A DNA stretch of 64,000 nt from Lumbricus rubellus (taxonomy: Eukaryota; Annelida; Clitellata; Crassiclitellata; Lumbricidae): positions 2,531,876-2,595,875 of the forward strand of contig OX243821.1 in assembly GCA_945859605.1 (NCBI GenBank), read 5' to 3'. This document shows, piece by piece, positions 33,690 through 45,309 of this stretch (positions are counted from its first letter, which is position 1; the number at the start of each line of letters is the position of its first letter). The notes below the pieces were generated by a model. That model saw only the letters and a list, made by a program, of their open reading frames with translations, had not been told where the DNA came from and did not search any database. Made by a program: the position numbers and the translations under genes.

Positions 33690-35440
33690 CATGCTAAGAG
33701 TACATTATTAAACTATTTAATTCTACAAAGATTTTCCTGGGATGGGCTAAACCTGCCCATCCCGGATCGTTACCCTGTTTTCCTTAGGTCCCTTCTAAAC
33801 AATTATATTGCCATTGAAACGCCTCTGTAAATACCTTTCTGGCAATATATAATATATAACACCTTTAAGTAAAATTTTAAACGCTATATATAAATAAGTC
33901 AGTTACGCACAATCGCTGGATTATTGTGCCCACATACGGTGATAAATCGGAGTCAATATGAACGGCCTTGTGTGACGCAAGATGTCGAAAACACTCATCA
34001 ATAAACCAAATGTAAAGGTCATCAATTAGACACCTTTAAATAATATTCCAGAAGCCAATAAATGCTTTAGTCAACTCACGACTCATGGAATAATAATAAG
34101 ACTAATCAAGTAGACTTCAACCATCACAATAAATTAGTCTATTGCTAACTCCGCCACTGGTTGCACTCTTACAGTGTCAGTCCCAAGCCTGGATAAAGAT
34201 GGAGGGCGTCGCTAATGGTCTATGTTAGCACACAGTGACGTTAAACTGCAAATGCACACACTATTCTTTCATTTAAACTGCATTGAACACTGAAACGGGC
34301 TGCGGTCTATCAACTACATTTTTGAATAAGCGAAAACTATAAAAAAAATTGTAATTAAAAGAAGGTGCGAATTTGTAACGGATGAATTTGTTCAATATTA
34401 AAACACTTCATCTTATGGGTAGGCTTATTATTGTTGCGATAATCTGGGCTTGGGCTCCAGTTTTACTGCACATTGTTACCACATTTAGTGAATCCGGGTC
34501 TAAATTTTAATAGTTGTATGATAAAAGTGCACCATTAACGATTTAACGCTGCAAAGATTTTCTGTCAACGGGTTAATCCAGACCCTCCCGGATCGTTACC
34601 CCATTCTGGTTAGTCCGTTTATCCGCAACCTGCTAAACAAAATATTGCCACGTGGAACACCATTGTAAAGATGTAAAGATTTCAGGCCCTAAAATGAAAT
34701 CTGAACCAAAGCATAGTAGCCGCTTTGGACATAAAACACCTTTAAGGAAAAGATTTCACACTGTATATAAGCACGTCAGGTATAGTATAATCGTGAATTA
34801 TTTTTGACACAGCCGGTTATGTTTCGCAGTCATAGAGGTGTATGCCATATACACGCTAGATAGAGTATGGCCTATCTCCTCTGCATGGAAACGTGAAATC
34901 ACGTCACGAGAGCCACATATAGTACTAGCTGATAGGTCGGCACGATTAGACGTGATTTGATTAGTCGGAACATTATTTAGACAGCGAATTCAATTTATAG
35001 ACGTGATACTCCCTCTAGCGTTATATTTATTATAGAAAACATCTCTATGCTCGCAGTCGATATGAACGACCTTGTTCACCGCAAGATTTCGTTAAACACC
35101 TAATGAAAGAACAAAATATAAAGACATAATTATTAGACACCTTTAACTACTCTTCTCCAAAATAACAAATGCTTCCTCCAACTCACAGTTTATGATCGAC
35201 ACTATTACAGGATTGGATCGGTAGGGCCCACTACTATAGCCACCATCATTACAGTGCGTTTGCAGGCGGTTCATTGAAGTATCTACTTACTTACTTACTT
35301 ACTTATTACTCAACTGCTACTGTTCTTGCCGCTGTGACCACCGCTAATCATTTATGAAGCTCCATTGTCTAAACTTAGGCGCTTAAGTAACTGAGTGAAG
35401 TACTTGAATCTCAGCGTCCCAATACACAGCAACCAACTCA
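33690..35440 (+). repeat. Host repeat modules, tandem
   Basis: Two successive modules (33,690-34,070 and 34,520-35,200), each with a TATATAA box, CGCAAGATKTCG and ACACCTTTAAMTA. They are separated by the GGAGGGCGTCGCTAATGG repeat (34,145-34,255) and the GAAGGTGCGAATTTGTAA block (34,362). A short ACTT tandem lies at 35,284-35,306. Confidence 0.5.
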
Positions 35441-35829
35441 GAGCATTGGATAACACATTGGCATTGAGATCAGCGAATTACAATATTATTGAGCCCCTTC
35501 TCTTTCTAAATCCAGCTTGCTCCTCATTGCTGCTAGCACAAATTTTAAACACCTTTAAATAGTTTATCACATGCCATTAAATGCTTTCTTCGACTAAAAG
35601 TTCGTCAATGTTAAATCAATGCGCAACTAGGCTACCAGGGTAACTACTAACTACTGTGATAAACACTAGGCCTATTACTACTGCTAATGCCGCAACCGTC
35701 ACGGTGTCACCACTAATCATTTACGAAGCTCCACTATATGTATTACGAAGCATCTTTGGATGGCGCTGAATAACTGAGTGAAGGACATGAGTCTCATGGT
35801 CTCAATACACAGCAACCAAAAGGGGCGGA

Positions 35830-36195
35830 TCCAGGGGCCACTATTCATAAATGTGCACAGAACGTGCCCCTCCCCCATTAGGTTTCAAGAAGCTTTTAAT
35901 CAATTAAGCGTTAAAGGTGATAGAGAAAAAGTATCAAATGACTGAACAAACAGGTCATGAACATTTTTTTCACTTTTCTTAGCAGTGGTCAAGAGATTTC
36001 AATTAAATGGCTAAATGGTCATCAGCCATTAAATACTTTCAGCAGGGAAAATTGGTATATTTTCAAGACTTTTCGACCAAATGACTAGAAAAGTGTCCTC
36101 AGATTTTTCGGCCTAAGATCAAAAAAAAATTGTCCGACCCAAGGCCGAAAAATTTGCCCCCCGTTCCGCCTTCAAATTTTTTTTCGCCGCTGCTA
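35830..36195. mobile_element. hAT MITE copy (decayed)
   Basis: Same family as 7635-8045: AGGGGCGGATCCAGGGGCC on the left and GCCGCTGCTAACCAATGCG on the right, with the GACTAGAAAAGTGTCCTCAG word inside. The left flank does not carry CTAACCAA, so the left edge was probably rearranged. Confidence 0.6.
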
Positions 36196-36309
36196 ACCAA
36201 TGCGCAACCATATCCCACCATCAATAGAGACAACACCCTTGAAGGCACACACCGCTCTAGATACTGCGGACTGGTGCAAAACGAAGTGCTACTCACACTG
36301 GGCCAAGTA

Positions 36310-36433
36310 AGAATCGAAGGTGTCAAATATTGATACCGATAAGTGCCACAGAATCAAAGGTGTCAAATATTGATACCGATAAGTGCCACAGAATCAAAGG
36401 TGTCAAATATTGACACCGATAAGTGCCACAAAT
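36310..36433. repeat. ~40-bp tandem repeat, 3 copies
   Basis: Unit AGAATCRAAGGTGTCAAATA continuing TTGAYACCGATAAGTGCCAC. The unit occurs singly in the homologous host repeat at 8167, so it amplified here. Confidence 0.9.
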
Positions 36434-36689
36434 AAAGCTTAAGGGCTAAGAAGTCGTGTTGCAGTTCGAAGTCAAAGCAGTTAATTGAACACCTTTAGTT
36501 ATTAATATCCAGCGCTAATAATATCAATCAAATTGGCTCCGTTTTAATTGAACCTCCGCTCAGAATTGGTGTGTAACAACTTCGCTAAACAGCAGCCTAA
36601 CTAACCAAAGAAACATAATGTCAACAACAGGTTTTTTATTGCCGCTTCGCCATAGTTATTTAAAACGGAATTTTTCGTCTTTTATTTAT

Positions 36690-37440
36690 TTTTGATAAAA
36701 GTGCACCAATAAACAATTTAATTTGGCAAATATTTTTTGGGGAGGGGCCAATCCAGTCCCTCCCAGATCGCCACCCAATTTTGCTAAGGCCATTTCGGCA
36801 CCCTATAGCTATAGCCCGCAACCTGCTGAAGAAATATTGCCAATGAAAATAATCATTGCAAAAATTTCACACACCCCAAAAAATTGAACTAAGCAAAATA
36901 GCCGCTTTTAGACTTTTACACCTTAAAATAACAATTTCAATGACGTATATAAGTAAGTCAGCTTCAAACATTCTGTGGATAGTGTTTGTCTGCAACATCA
37001 AGAAAGGCTCTAGCCTCCAAAAGCAGTGCGGGTTTTAGAGGATCGAACCAGTAATATGAGCGTTATAAGGTGATTGCATGCTCTAACCAATGGGCAAACA
37101 ACAGAGGATACATCCTAGAAGCATGGCCGGATTAGCAAATGCGCAGGCCCTGTTAAGTAAAACTGTGAGTGCCCAACCTTACAGAATCATTAAAAAAGCA
37201 CACACAGAGGGTCACATTAAGCCATGATTAAGACTAGTGCACGCCCGGGTGCTATGATTACCTTCCAATGGTCCCTTGTAAGAACCTACCGGTCCTCCAC
37301 GTACGTATTATAAAAAAACTGGTCTAGTACCTTGCTCATAAGTGCTGTAATATGCCGAGCAAATTTCTGTCCAGGGTAACGGCCTCTGTTGTCATAGACC
37401 CTGGTCAAATGGGATCCATCCATCCATCCATCCACGTACG
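36690..37440 (+). repeat. Host repeat module and associated repeats
   Basis: 36,690-37,000 is a module copy with GACGTATATAAGTAAGTCAG. 37,120-37,300 is a diverged copy of 10,005-10,150. 37,330-37,440 carries the CTGTCCAGGGTAACGGCCTC (inverted CTGGACAGAAATTT) repeat. Confidence 0.5.
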
Positions 37441-37825
37441 TATTGAGTTATTTCAGCTCTTAAGGATGGCCATTCCAGACCACTGGGCCAACCACAGATC
37501 AGCTCAAAGCCCGTAGGTACCCGAAGTCTTCTTCACAATGTCTCTCAGCTGGAATTATGTATCAGCTTCTGTATGTCTTTTCCACACCAATCTGCAAGTT
37601 CATCCATCCACTTTCGATGCGGTCTTTCTCGTTTGTTTGCCGCAAGATGTCATTAAGCACTCAATTTAAAAGAAGACATTATTTAGACACCTTCAAATCA
37701 ATTTCTCCAATGTGTTAAATGCTTTTGTCAACTCACAGCCTGTTAATATCAGTCGGCATATCATTAACCATCACTATTACTATTACTGTCAAAGCTGACG
37801 CCGACCATGTCACCACTAATCATTC

Positions 37826-38158
<333 letters not shown>

Positions 38159-38211
38159 CGTATTTTAATGCTAAGCTGAATAGGCCTATGCGATTCTTAC
38201 ACAATGGAGCT

Positions 38212-38290
38212 TCATAAATGACGCATAGAATAACATACTGGCATGATTATCGGCAGACGATAAACAAGCTGAGTTCGATTCCCAAAGCTC
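38212..38290 (+). repeat. tRNA-like SINE fragment
   Basis: A-box-like TACTGGCATGATTATCGG and a B-box-like GAGTTCGATTCCCA about 35 bp apart. A diverged copy without the B box is at 30,020-30,060. No acceptor stem can be paired, so it is not called a tRNA gene. Confidence 0.4.
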
Positions 38291-38409
38291 TCGATCGAAT
38301 TGTCGGCTGCTATTAGCGCCATTAATAAATAGAATTTAATTGCATGCTGTCTATTCTTTTTGTTGCTTAGATTTTTGTATTCTGTGTTCTTGTGAATTGT
38401 TTCGTATTT

Positions 38410-38879
38410 GCACGCTGTAACGGGCTGCAGTATGTCAACCAGATTATTCAATAATCAAAGTAAATTAGAGAAATTTAAATAATTATAAGAAGGTGCGAAT
38501 TTGTAACAGACTTTGTCAAACATTCAAAAAAACACAGGAAAGACAAAATTAGACACCTTTTAATAATATTAATAAAAACGTTAAATACTTCCGTTAACTC
38601 ATTTCTCGTCAATTTTTTTGTGAGTATCATCACAACCATAAAACACCACACAATATTAGTCTACTGCTAACGCTGCCACCACAGCCATCATCACTAATCG
38701 TTTATTAAGCTCCACTGTATAATTATTACGAAGCTCCACTCGATAGCACAGAACAACTGAGTAATTACTAAGGACTTGAATCTCACGGTCCGAATACACT
38801 GCAACCAACCCAGAGGATCGAATCCGTCTCTAGCCAACTAACCATAATTATATCCATCAATCAATAGATACCAAACAAA

Positions 38880-38880
<1 letters not shown>
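38410..38880 (+). repeat. Host repeat module, downstream half
   Basis: GAAGGTGCGAATTTGTAA, TTAGACACCTTTTAATAA, GAAGCTCCACTCGATAGC and GACTTGAATCTCACGGTCC in order. Confidence 0.55.

Positions 38881-38939
<59 letters not shown>
38881..38939. repeat. (CA)n microsatellite
   Basis: Uninterrupted CA run at the same position of the host repeat as 2637-2669. Confidence 0.95.
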
Positions 38940-38942
<3 letters not shown>

Positions 38943-38980
38943 CTCTTCAGCGAATCCGTACCCGTCTTATTCATTTAAAG

Positions 38981-39328
38981 CAGTGGTTCCCAACCTTTTT
39001 TGACTATGGGGCCACTTTTTCAAAGTTGGAGAACACGAGGGCCACTTTTTCTTAGTTGAAGGACATTAGGGCCACTGTACCACAAGGCTCAAACTTAATT
39101 AACTAAAGCATATAAAATTGTTTTAATTGATTCAAAATATAATGTTTTATGCTATTTATGGACGTCAGATAAAATAATTTGTAATAAAAAAATTTTTATG
39201 TGTTATAATTTATACTGTCCAAAATGTTAATTTTCACATATTTTTGTTTATTCTTTGAGAGACGAGGGCCACTTTTTTAGGGCTGGCGGGCCACTTTTGG
39301 CCCGCGGGCCACGGGTTGGGAACCGCTG
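38981..39328. mobile_element. hAT MITE, TSD ATTTAAAG
   Basis: 348 bp with imperfect terminal inverted repeats CAGTGGTTCCCAACC and GGTTGGGAACCGCTG. Exact 8-bp duplications ATTTAAAG lie at 38,973-38,980 and 39,329-39,336. The interior repeats GGGCCACTTTTT. The homologous repeat at 2680 (ATTCAAGTATGTGCG) represents the unoccupied site. Confidence 0.92.
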
Positions 39329-39336
39329 ATTTAAAG

Positions 39337-40283
39337 TATGTGCGAAAATGTTTCGCTATTAGTAATAGTGGTTGTCGTTTCATACACCGCCAATTTTTGT
39401 TTTTTTCAATTATTTCATTTGTGAGTTCACCGAATATAATAGTTTGTGTAATAGTATTTAGAGGTGTGTAAATTATGTCCTTTACATTTGCTTCTTTGTT
39501 GAGTGTTTAACTGCAAGATTGAACATTTTGTAGACATGATTAACCGATTGAATGGATGGATGGATCCGATTTGACCAGGGTCTATGACAACAGAGGCCGT
39601 TATCCTAGACAGAAATTTGATTGGCATATTACAGCACGACCATACGAAGCCAAATTATATATGTATACCGTAATTTTTTACTTAAAGATGTTATGTACAA
39701 AAGCGGCTATTAAGCTTAGTTGTGATATTTATGTTTTTATTCATTCATTCAAGAATTTATATAGCGCTTCTTCAAGGAGGACTACTCAGAAGCGCTCCCG
39801 ACTCTAGCATAGCAATAAAGGACAGTTTTAAGTTTAATTTTTTTAAATGTTTCAGTAATAACCCCAGAAAGTAGACTTAGCTCTATTATAATTTTTTATC
39901 TGAGTAGAGAGCGTGAAGGGGCGCTGTAGCAAGTACAAACAAACAAACAAATTCTCAATCTAGCTTTTTAAAGCCTTTTATATCGATCGGATCAGACCTT
40001 CTTTAAAATTCAGAGTGGCATCCCTGTTCGTTAAAAACTGAATAACAGAACAGATGTAAAAACATTATTCGGACACCTTTAAATAATTTTACACCAGATC
40101 GTAAATATTTCCGGCGACTATAAGCTCACGAATGTCGTCGTTGCATTTTATCACAACCATCTTTGCGAAATTAAATACCTTGATGGCGTCAGAGTCAGCA
40201 GAACAAATTAAAGGTGGAACTGGTGAAACAGAAGACGAGGTGCAATAATTATTGTTCTGGAATCATATACGGAAAAGATGACT
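39337..40283. repeat. Host repeats up to the nested element
   Basis: 39,440-39,520 and 39,690-39,730 are inverted pieces of the module. 39,740-39,950 is a SINE-like repeat (TTTATATAGCGCTTCTTCAAGG ... GGGGCGCTGTAGCAAG with an ACAAACAAAC tail). 40,072 carries an ACACCTTTAAATAA phrase. 40,180-40,283 is the left half of the LINE-tail repeat that resumes at 49,617. Confidence 0.5.
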
Positions 40284-40485
40284 GTGCCGAAGGGTGACCG
40301 GACAAAACCCCCCTGGACAAAAACCCCCCCGGACAAAAAACCCCCCGGACACTTCCCCCCCTGATTTAGCCTAGGACATTAACCCCCCGGACAATCCCCC
40401 CCTTGCTGCACAAAGTATAATTTGCTTAAACTTAGACTAATTATCCAGTTCCCCGTGCTGTGTCAACTAATTTGTGTCATACCGG

Positions 40486-41056
40486 AGTAGAGGCCCAATA
40501 AGGCGGCTGACTCATTTGACCAGTACAGCCTTGACCATCGGACAATTTGACCAGTACAGCCTTGACCACCGTCCATTTGACCAGTACAGCCTTGACCTTC
40601 ACCCATTTGACCAGTACAGCCTTAAAAATTGAGTGCCCGCGCAGTTTGACCAATATAGCCTTACTTTTTCAAAATCGGCGTCTGGCGTAAAAAAATTTCT
40701 CTGGCGTAAAAAATTTTTCTCGGGCGTATACAAAATGGACTACCCGAAGAAAACTGTTACTGAATTACGAAAAATGGCCGAGCGGAGCAGCAAGGATGGA
40801 TATTTCACAAGACGGTGGAAAGCAAAGTTCATTGCTAAAATTGACGCCCACATCCGCGAATGCTGCGACGATGAATGCCCATGCAAGTATCCACGGCCGG
40901 ATCGCCAACAAGGGCCATGCGAGACCATCGTCGTTCGTCGCCAACGCAATGGCAACTCACCCCCCGTGTAACGTAAGGACAAGAGTGGGCTACGACGTAG
41001 ATACGGGATTACAATATCGCAAACGATTTTACACCGTTGGTTTATAATCGTCTTTG
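40486..41056 (+). repeat. Polinton-1 terminal inverted repeat, polB end
   Basis: Matches the complement of 48,374-48,999. The outer 190 bp are almost perfect and the inner part is more diverged, with indels. It begins with five subterminal units of TTTGACCAGTACAGCCTT type (40,514, 40,546, 40,576, 40,606 and a variant at 40,645), spaced 30-39 bp. Confidence 0.9.
40735..40971 (+). CDS. TIR-borne small SAP-like protein with Cys cluster (polB end)
   Basis: About 78 residues from ATG 40,735; an in-frame GTG/TTG-type extension to 40,633 is less likely. The N-terminal half (VTELRKMAERSSKDGYF...KFIAKIDAH) has the helix-x-helix spacing of SAP-like DNA-binding motifs and resembles both repeats at the start of PolB. 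The C-terminal half has CCDDECPCKYPRPDRQQGP, a Cys cluster that could bind metal, and a basic RRQRNG tail. A homologue lies in the opposite TIR and in Polinton-2. Function unknown; DNA binding near the element ends is an inference. Confidence 0.55.
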   Translation: MDYPKKTVTELRKMAERSSKDGYFTRRWKAKFIAKIDAHIRECCDDECPCKYPRPDRQQGPCETIVVRRQRNGNSPPV

Positions 41057-41108
41057 GATCAATCGAATATTATTATTTTTTTCTCCGGCGTATAGAAAAT
41101 AACTGAAA

Positions 41109-44100
41109 ATGGAATATACAACTCGGCATAAAGACAAGATATCCCAATATAAAATGGACTACTCATCGTATAATCTGAAAGAATTACGACAAATTCCTAA
41201 ACAGAGAGGACAAAGAGGATACTCGAGTTTGCGAAAAGCGGAACTCATAGCGTTCATATCGCAGGGAGATCGACTAGGTGCTCGGGCCCAGGTCAACAAA
41301 GCACCCGCGCATACTCCCGCCACTGTACGAGAATTGCGAGAAATCGCAAAAAAGAGAGGCGTGCGAGGATACTCGAGATTAGCAAAAGCGGAACTTACGG
41401 CATTCTTGTCTAATACTTGGAAATTTTTGAATACGGGGAAAAATAAAATAGTTTTTTCGGATTGGCTGACTCGCGAGATTAGTCAGTTACCCCCGCAAAT
41501 AAAACCGCCCATTCATAGGTTCAAACTTCGAGAGACTGCGACGGCCATCAAAGGGTTTACAAAAAGATACACGATCGATGGCGACAACGGGATCGATGTT
41601 GCAACTTTTCTCAAGGCTGTAAGACCGCAGGTAGTTAGGCTGCTAGGGAAAAATCGTGGGGTAAAAGTTCAACTCGATCTCATGTGCGTAATGGAGAAAG
41701 TAGATATGAAAACCGGCGAAGTAGTAACGGCTGAGCCTAATTTCAAATCAAAGAGTGATATTATTTTAGAAGCAACCGATGTGGGAGAAATATATACCAA
41801 CGCAGCGGATAAAATTAAGGAGAGCATGGCAAGTTTTCAGATGCGGGGTAGTAATTGGAGATTCAAAACCGTTTTGAAGTTGGATATCGATACCGTGGTA
41901 TATAAACCATTGAAAGGTAGTTCTTATATTCCACTTCCAGATTATTTAGCGAATAAAAAGGCTATTATTAATATGAAGAACGAAGACGAAGAATGCTTCA
42001 AGTGGTGCGTAACGAGAGCTGTAAACCCAGTTGACAAAAATACAGAAAGAATTACGAAAGAATTAATTAGACAGTCGGAGGAACTCAATTGGTCTGGTAT
42101 CGAATTCCCAGTAGCAGCGGATGCTAATGTGATAGGTAAGTTTGAGAAAAATAATAATATTAGTATTAATGTTTTTGGTTACGAGAAAGAAGTGAATGTA
42201 TTCCCACTATATATATCAAAACATGAGAATGATAGGTGTGTAGATCTATTACTCATTTCTGATGGAGAAAAGAAGCATTATTGTTGGATCAGGAATTTCA
42301 ACAGACTGCTGGCACTACGGACAGAAAAATCCCATAATTCAATGCACTATTGCAGAAGATGTTTAATCGGTTTTAGAAAAGTCGAATCGCTTCACAAACA
42401 TACTGAGTACTGTTCGCAGCAGGACGCTCAACGAATAGAACTTCCGGAACCTGGGACTATGCTAAGTTTTACACATCACTATAGAAAGATGCGTGTACCG
42501 TTTGTGTATTTTGCCGACTTTGAATCGTTCATCAAACCTATCGGTACATGTCAGCCCGTACCTAGCACGTCTTACACCAACAAGTATCAAAAACATACAC
42601 CCAGCTCGTTTTGTTATCACATGAAATGCTTCGACGATGATGTTTATTCCCAAGAGCCGGTGCGTTTTACAGCTGAAAACGAAGACGATGATGTTGCTCA
42701 GTTATTCATAGACTCTATCGAAGAAAATGTAAAACGAATATACAACGAGTTCAAATTCCCCAAGAGGATGATATTCGGCAAAACTGAACAGAAATGTTAT
42801 GACGAAGCTGTCAACTGCCATATCTGTGGGGGAGAGTTGCGTGAAGATCGAGTTCGAGATCACTGTCATTTGACTGGAAAATTTAGAGGAGCCGCTCACA
42901 ACCTTTGTAATCTGAAATACAAAGTCCCCAAGTTCTTCCCTGTCATATTTCACAATTTGACAGGTTATGACAGCCATTTATTTATCAAGAAATTACGAGG
43001 TGAACACGGCGAGAAAATCAAATGCATTCCCTGCAACGAAGAAAAGTATATCTCATTCAGCAGAGAGGTCGTCGTGGATAAATTTGTAGACAAAGATGGG
43101 AAAGAGAGAGAAGTCAAGCGCGAATTACGTTTTATCGATAGTCTTAGATTCATGCCCCAGAGTCTCGACGCGTTATCGAAAAATCTTCAGAAACATCAGT
43201 GCAAGAATTTAGGGAAATTTTTTGAAGGCGAGAAGCTGGATCTTTTACTCAGAAAAGGCGTTTACCCATATGATTACGTCGACGGTGTTGAAAGATTAAG
43301 CGAAACCGAGTTGCCATCGAAGCATGCCTTCTATTCAAAACTAACCGATTCGGGTATCAGCGTTGAAGATTACGCGCACGCGAAAACGGTGTGGGACAAA
43401 TTTGAATGCAAAACATTACGCCAATATCACGACTTGTACAATTTATCGGATGTTCTATTATTAGCGGATGTGTTCGAAAACTTCAGAGACGCCTGTATGA
43501 AGCACTACAACCTAGATCCTGCGTGGTACTACACTAGCCCAGGACTTTCTTGGGACGCGGCGTTGAAGACGACTGGTGTAAAGTTGGAGTTGTTGAGTGA
43601 CTACGATATGTTGCTGATGATCAAGCAGGGAATACGAGGAGGTGTCAGCACGATTTCACATCGATACGCGAAAGCGAACAACGAGTACATGGGAGAAGCT
43701 TTCAATCCCACCCAACATTCAGTATTCATTCCATACTTAGACGCGAACAACTTGTACGGATGGGCGATGAGCAAACCGTTACCAACTCATGGGTTTGAAT
43801 GGATGAACGATGACGAATTGAAAGATTGGAGAAACATTACCGAACGAGATGGAGTGGGATGTGTGTTAGAAGTCGACTTAGAATATCCGAAGGAATTGCA
43901 CGACCTGCATAACGATTATCCACTAGCTCCAGAGAGTGTAAAACCCGCGGGATCAAATGTAGCGAAACTCATTCCAAACTTGAATGACAAAGTAAAGTAT
44001 GTAGTTCATTACGAAAATTTAAAATTGTACGAAAGTCTCGGATTGAAAATCGTAAAAATACATCGAGGAATAAAATTCGTGGAAAGTGCCTGGCTGAAAA

Positions 44101-44963
44101 AGTATATCGATCTGAATACCAACCTGAGAACGAAAGCTACGAACGATTTTGAGAAAGACTTTTTCAAGCTGATGAACAATAGCGTTTTCGGTAAAACAAT
44201 GGAAGCTATCGAGAATCGAGTTGACATACGATTGGTGAGTGATGAGAAGGAAGCTATCAAGCTAGTCGCGAAAACTAATTACGACAGACGAACGATTTTC
44301 GATGAAAACCTCATCGCCGTTCACATGAAAAAGACCAAGTTGTTTTACAACAAGCCGATATATCTAGGGATGTGTATATTAGACGTCAGTAAGACGCTCA
44401 TGTATGATTTTCATTATAATTACATCAAGGCCAAGTACGGAGATAGGGCCAAGCTATTATTCACCGATACCGATTCTTTGGCGTATGAAATTAAAACGGA
44501 AGACTTCTACAAAGATATTTCCCGCGACGTCCAAAGTATGTTCGATACTTCAGACTATCCGAGAGATCACCCATCCGGCATAGAAACAGGTGTAAATAAA
44601 AAAGTGGTTGGTATGTTCAAAGACGAGGCCGCGGGAAAACAGATTGAAGAATTTGTCGGGCTGCGATCTAAGTTGTACTCTTACAAGATGGCGGGTGAAG
44701 ACTACAAGAAATGTAAAGGCGTGAAAAAGAACGTCGTCAAGAAATCAATCACTCACGCAGATTACAAAGACTGCGTGTTTACGAAAAGACAACAGTCGAG
44801 AGCGATGAACGTCATTCGATCCTATCGTCATGAAATTTACACCGAAGAAGTAAATAAAATAGCTCTGTCCGCCGACGACGACAAAAGAGTAATAATGGAC
44901 GACGGGATCCATACCCTAGCCTACGGGCACTACACGCTGAAAACTAAACAAAATAAAGAATAA
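41109..44963 (+). CDS. polB: Protein-primed family B DNA polymerase (Polinton PolB), full length
   Basis: 1284 residues. N-terminal: two SAP-like repeats (about 18-52 and 75-103; NLKELRQIPKQRGQRGYSS and VRELREIAKKRGVRGYSR). Then the Polinton-type region with GSSYIPLP and a CRRC...H..YC zinc motif (~417-440). Exonuclease: Exo I FADFES (D470, E472); an inserted HNH/endonuclease VII-like Cys-His block (C570..C573, DHCH 584-587, H597, C600); Exo II FHNLTGYDSH (614-623); Exo III YNLSD (777-781). Polymerase: motif A YLDANNLYG (D878), motif B K1020...NS (1024-1025) VFG, motif C DTDS (1120-1123), then a KLYSYK motif. All catalytic residues are present, so it should replicate element DNA by protein priming with proofreading. 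The first ATG is preceded by AACTGAAA. The HNH-type gene follows after 16 bp. Confidence 0.96.
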   Translation: MEYTTRHKDKISQYKMDYSSYNLKELRQIPKQRGQRGYSSLRKAELIAFISQGDRLGARAQVNKAPAHTPATVRELREIAKKRGVRGYSRLAKAELTAFLSNTWKFLNTGKNKIVFSDWLTREISQLPPQIKPPIHRFKLRETATAIKGFTKRYTIDGDNGIDVATFLKAVRPQVVRLLGKNRGVKVQLDLMCVMEKVDMKTGEVVTAEPNFKSKSDIILEATDVGEIYTNAADKIKESMASFQMRGSNWRFKTVLKLDIDTVVYKPLKGSSYIPLPDYLANKKAIINMKNEDEECFKWCVTRAVNPVDKNTERITKELIRQSEELNWSGIEFPVAADANVIGKFEKNNNISINVFGYEKEVNVFPLYISKHENDRCVDLLLISDGEKKHYCWIRNFNRLLALRTEKSHNSMHYCRRCLIGFRKVESLHKHTEYCSQQDAQRIELPEPGTMLSFTHHYRKMRVPFVYFADFESFIKPIGTCQPVPSTSYTNKYQKHTPSSFCYHMKCFDDDVYSQEPVRFTAENEDDDVAQLFIDSIEENVKRIYNEFKFPKRMIFGKTEQKCYDEAVNCHICGGELREDRVRDHCHLTGKFRGAAHNLCNLKYKVPKFFPVIFHNLTGYDSHLFIKKLRGEHGEKIKCIPCNEEKYISFSREVVVDKFVDKDGKEREVKRELRFIDSLRFMPQSLDALSKNLQKHQCKNLGKFFEGEKLDLLLRKGVYPYDYVDGVERLSETELPSKHAFYSKLTDSGISVEDYAHAKTVWDKFECKTLRQYHDLYNLSDVLLLADVFENFRDACMKHYNLDPAWYYTSPGLSWDAALKTTGVKLELLSDYDMLLMIKQGIRGGVSTISHRYAKANNEYMGEAFNPTQHSVFIPYLDANNLYGWAMSKPLPTHGFEWMNDDELKDWRNITERDGVGCVLEVDLEYPKELHDLHNDYPLAPESVKPAGSNVAKLIPNLNDKVKYVVHYENLKLYESLGLKIVKIHRGIKFVESAWLKKYIDLNTNLRTKATNDFEKDFFKLMNNSVFGKTMEAIENRVDIRLVSDEKEAIKLVAKTNYDRRTIFDENLIAVHMKKTKLFYNKPIYLGMCILDVSKTLMYDFHYNYIKAKYGDRAKLLFTDTDSLAYEIKTEDFYKDISRDVQSMFDTSDYPRDHPSGIETGVNKKVVGMFKDEAAGKQIEEFVGLRSKLYSYKMAGEDYKKCKGVKKNVVKKSITHADYKDCVFTKRQQSRAMNVIRSYRHEIYTEEVNKIALSADDDKRVIMDDGIHTLAYGHYTLKTKQNKE

Positions 44964-44979
44964 TTTACACTAATATAAA

Positions 44980-45309
44980 ATGGATGCGGCAAAAAAAGTG
45001 TGTACCAAATGCAAAAAAGAAAAAAGCTTGGACGAATTTCACAAAGATAAGTTACAGAAGAGCGGGTATTACCCCAGCTGTAAAATTTGTAAAAATGCCA
45101 AAGTAAAAGAGCTTGCGCACAAATACGCGAGTCAGGAAAATAGGGAAAAAAAGGAAAATAAAGTTTGCAGTCGATGTAAGATTGAAAAGAACATATCGGA
45201 ATACGACAACAATCGATTTCAAAAAGATGGAAAGGCGAATGAATGCAAAAATTGTAGACATAATTATTATCTCGCCTGTGTAGAAGCCCGAAAGCTCATT
45301 AGTTTGTGA
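44980..45309 (+). pseudogene. Zinc-ribbon HNH endonuclease, C-terminally truncated
   Basis: 109 residues with two Cys4 treble-clef/zinc-ribbon units (CTKCKKEKSLDEF...CKICKN and CSRCKIEKNISEY...CKNCRHNY). The Polinton-2 counterpart (61,236-61,967) is 243 residues and continues into an HNH nuclease domain. Here a deletion of about 0.4 kb after codon ~104 removes that domain and adds five residues (KLISL) before a stop. The flanking similarity (GAAG..AAA) suggests a short-homology deletion. The remaining protein could still bind DNA or RNA but cannot cut. Confidence 0.8.

Noticed and set aside
38212..38290. tRNA gene
   Set aside because: A- and B-box-like motifs exist but no cloverleaf or acceptor stem can be paired; called a SINE fragment.
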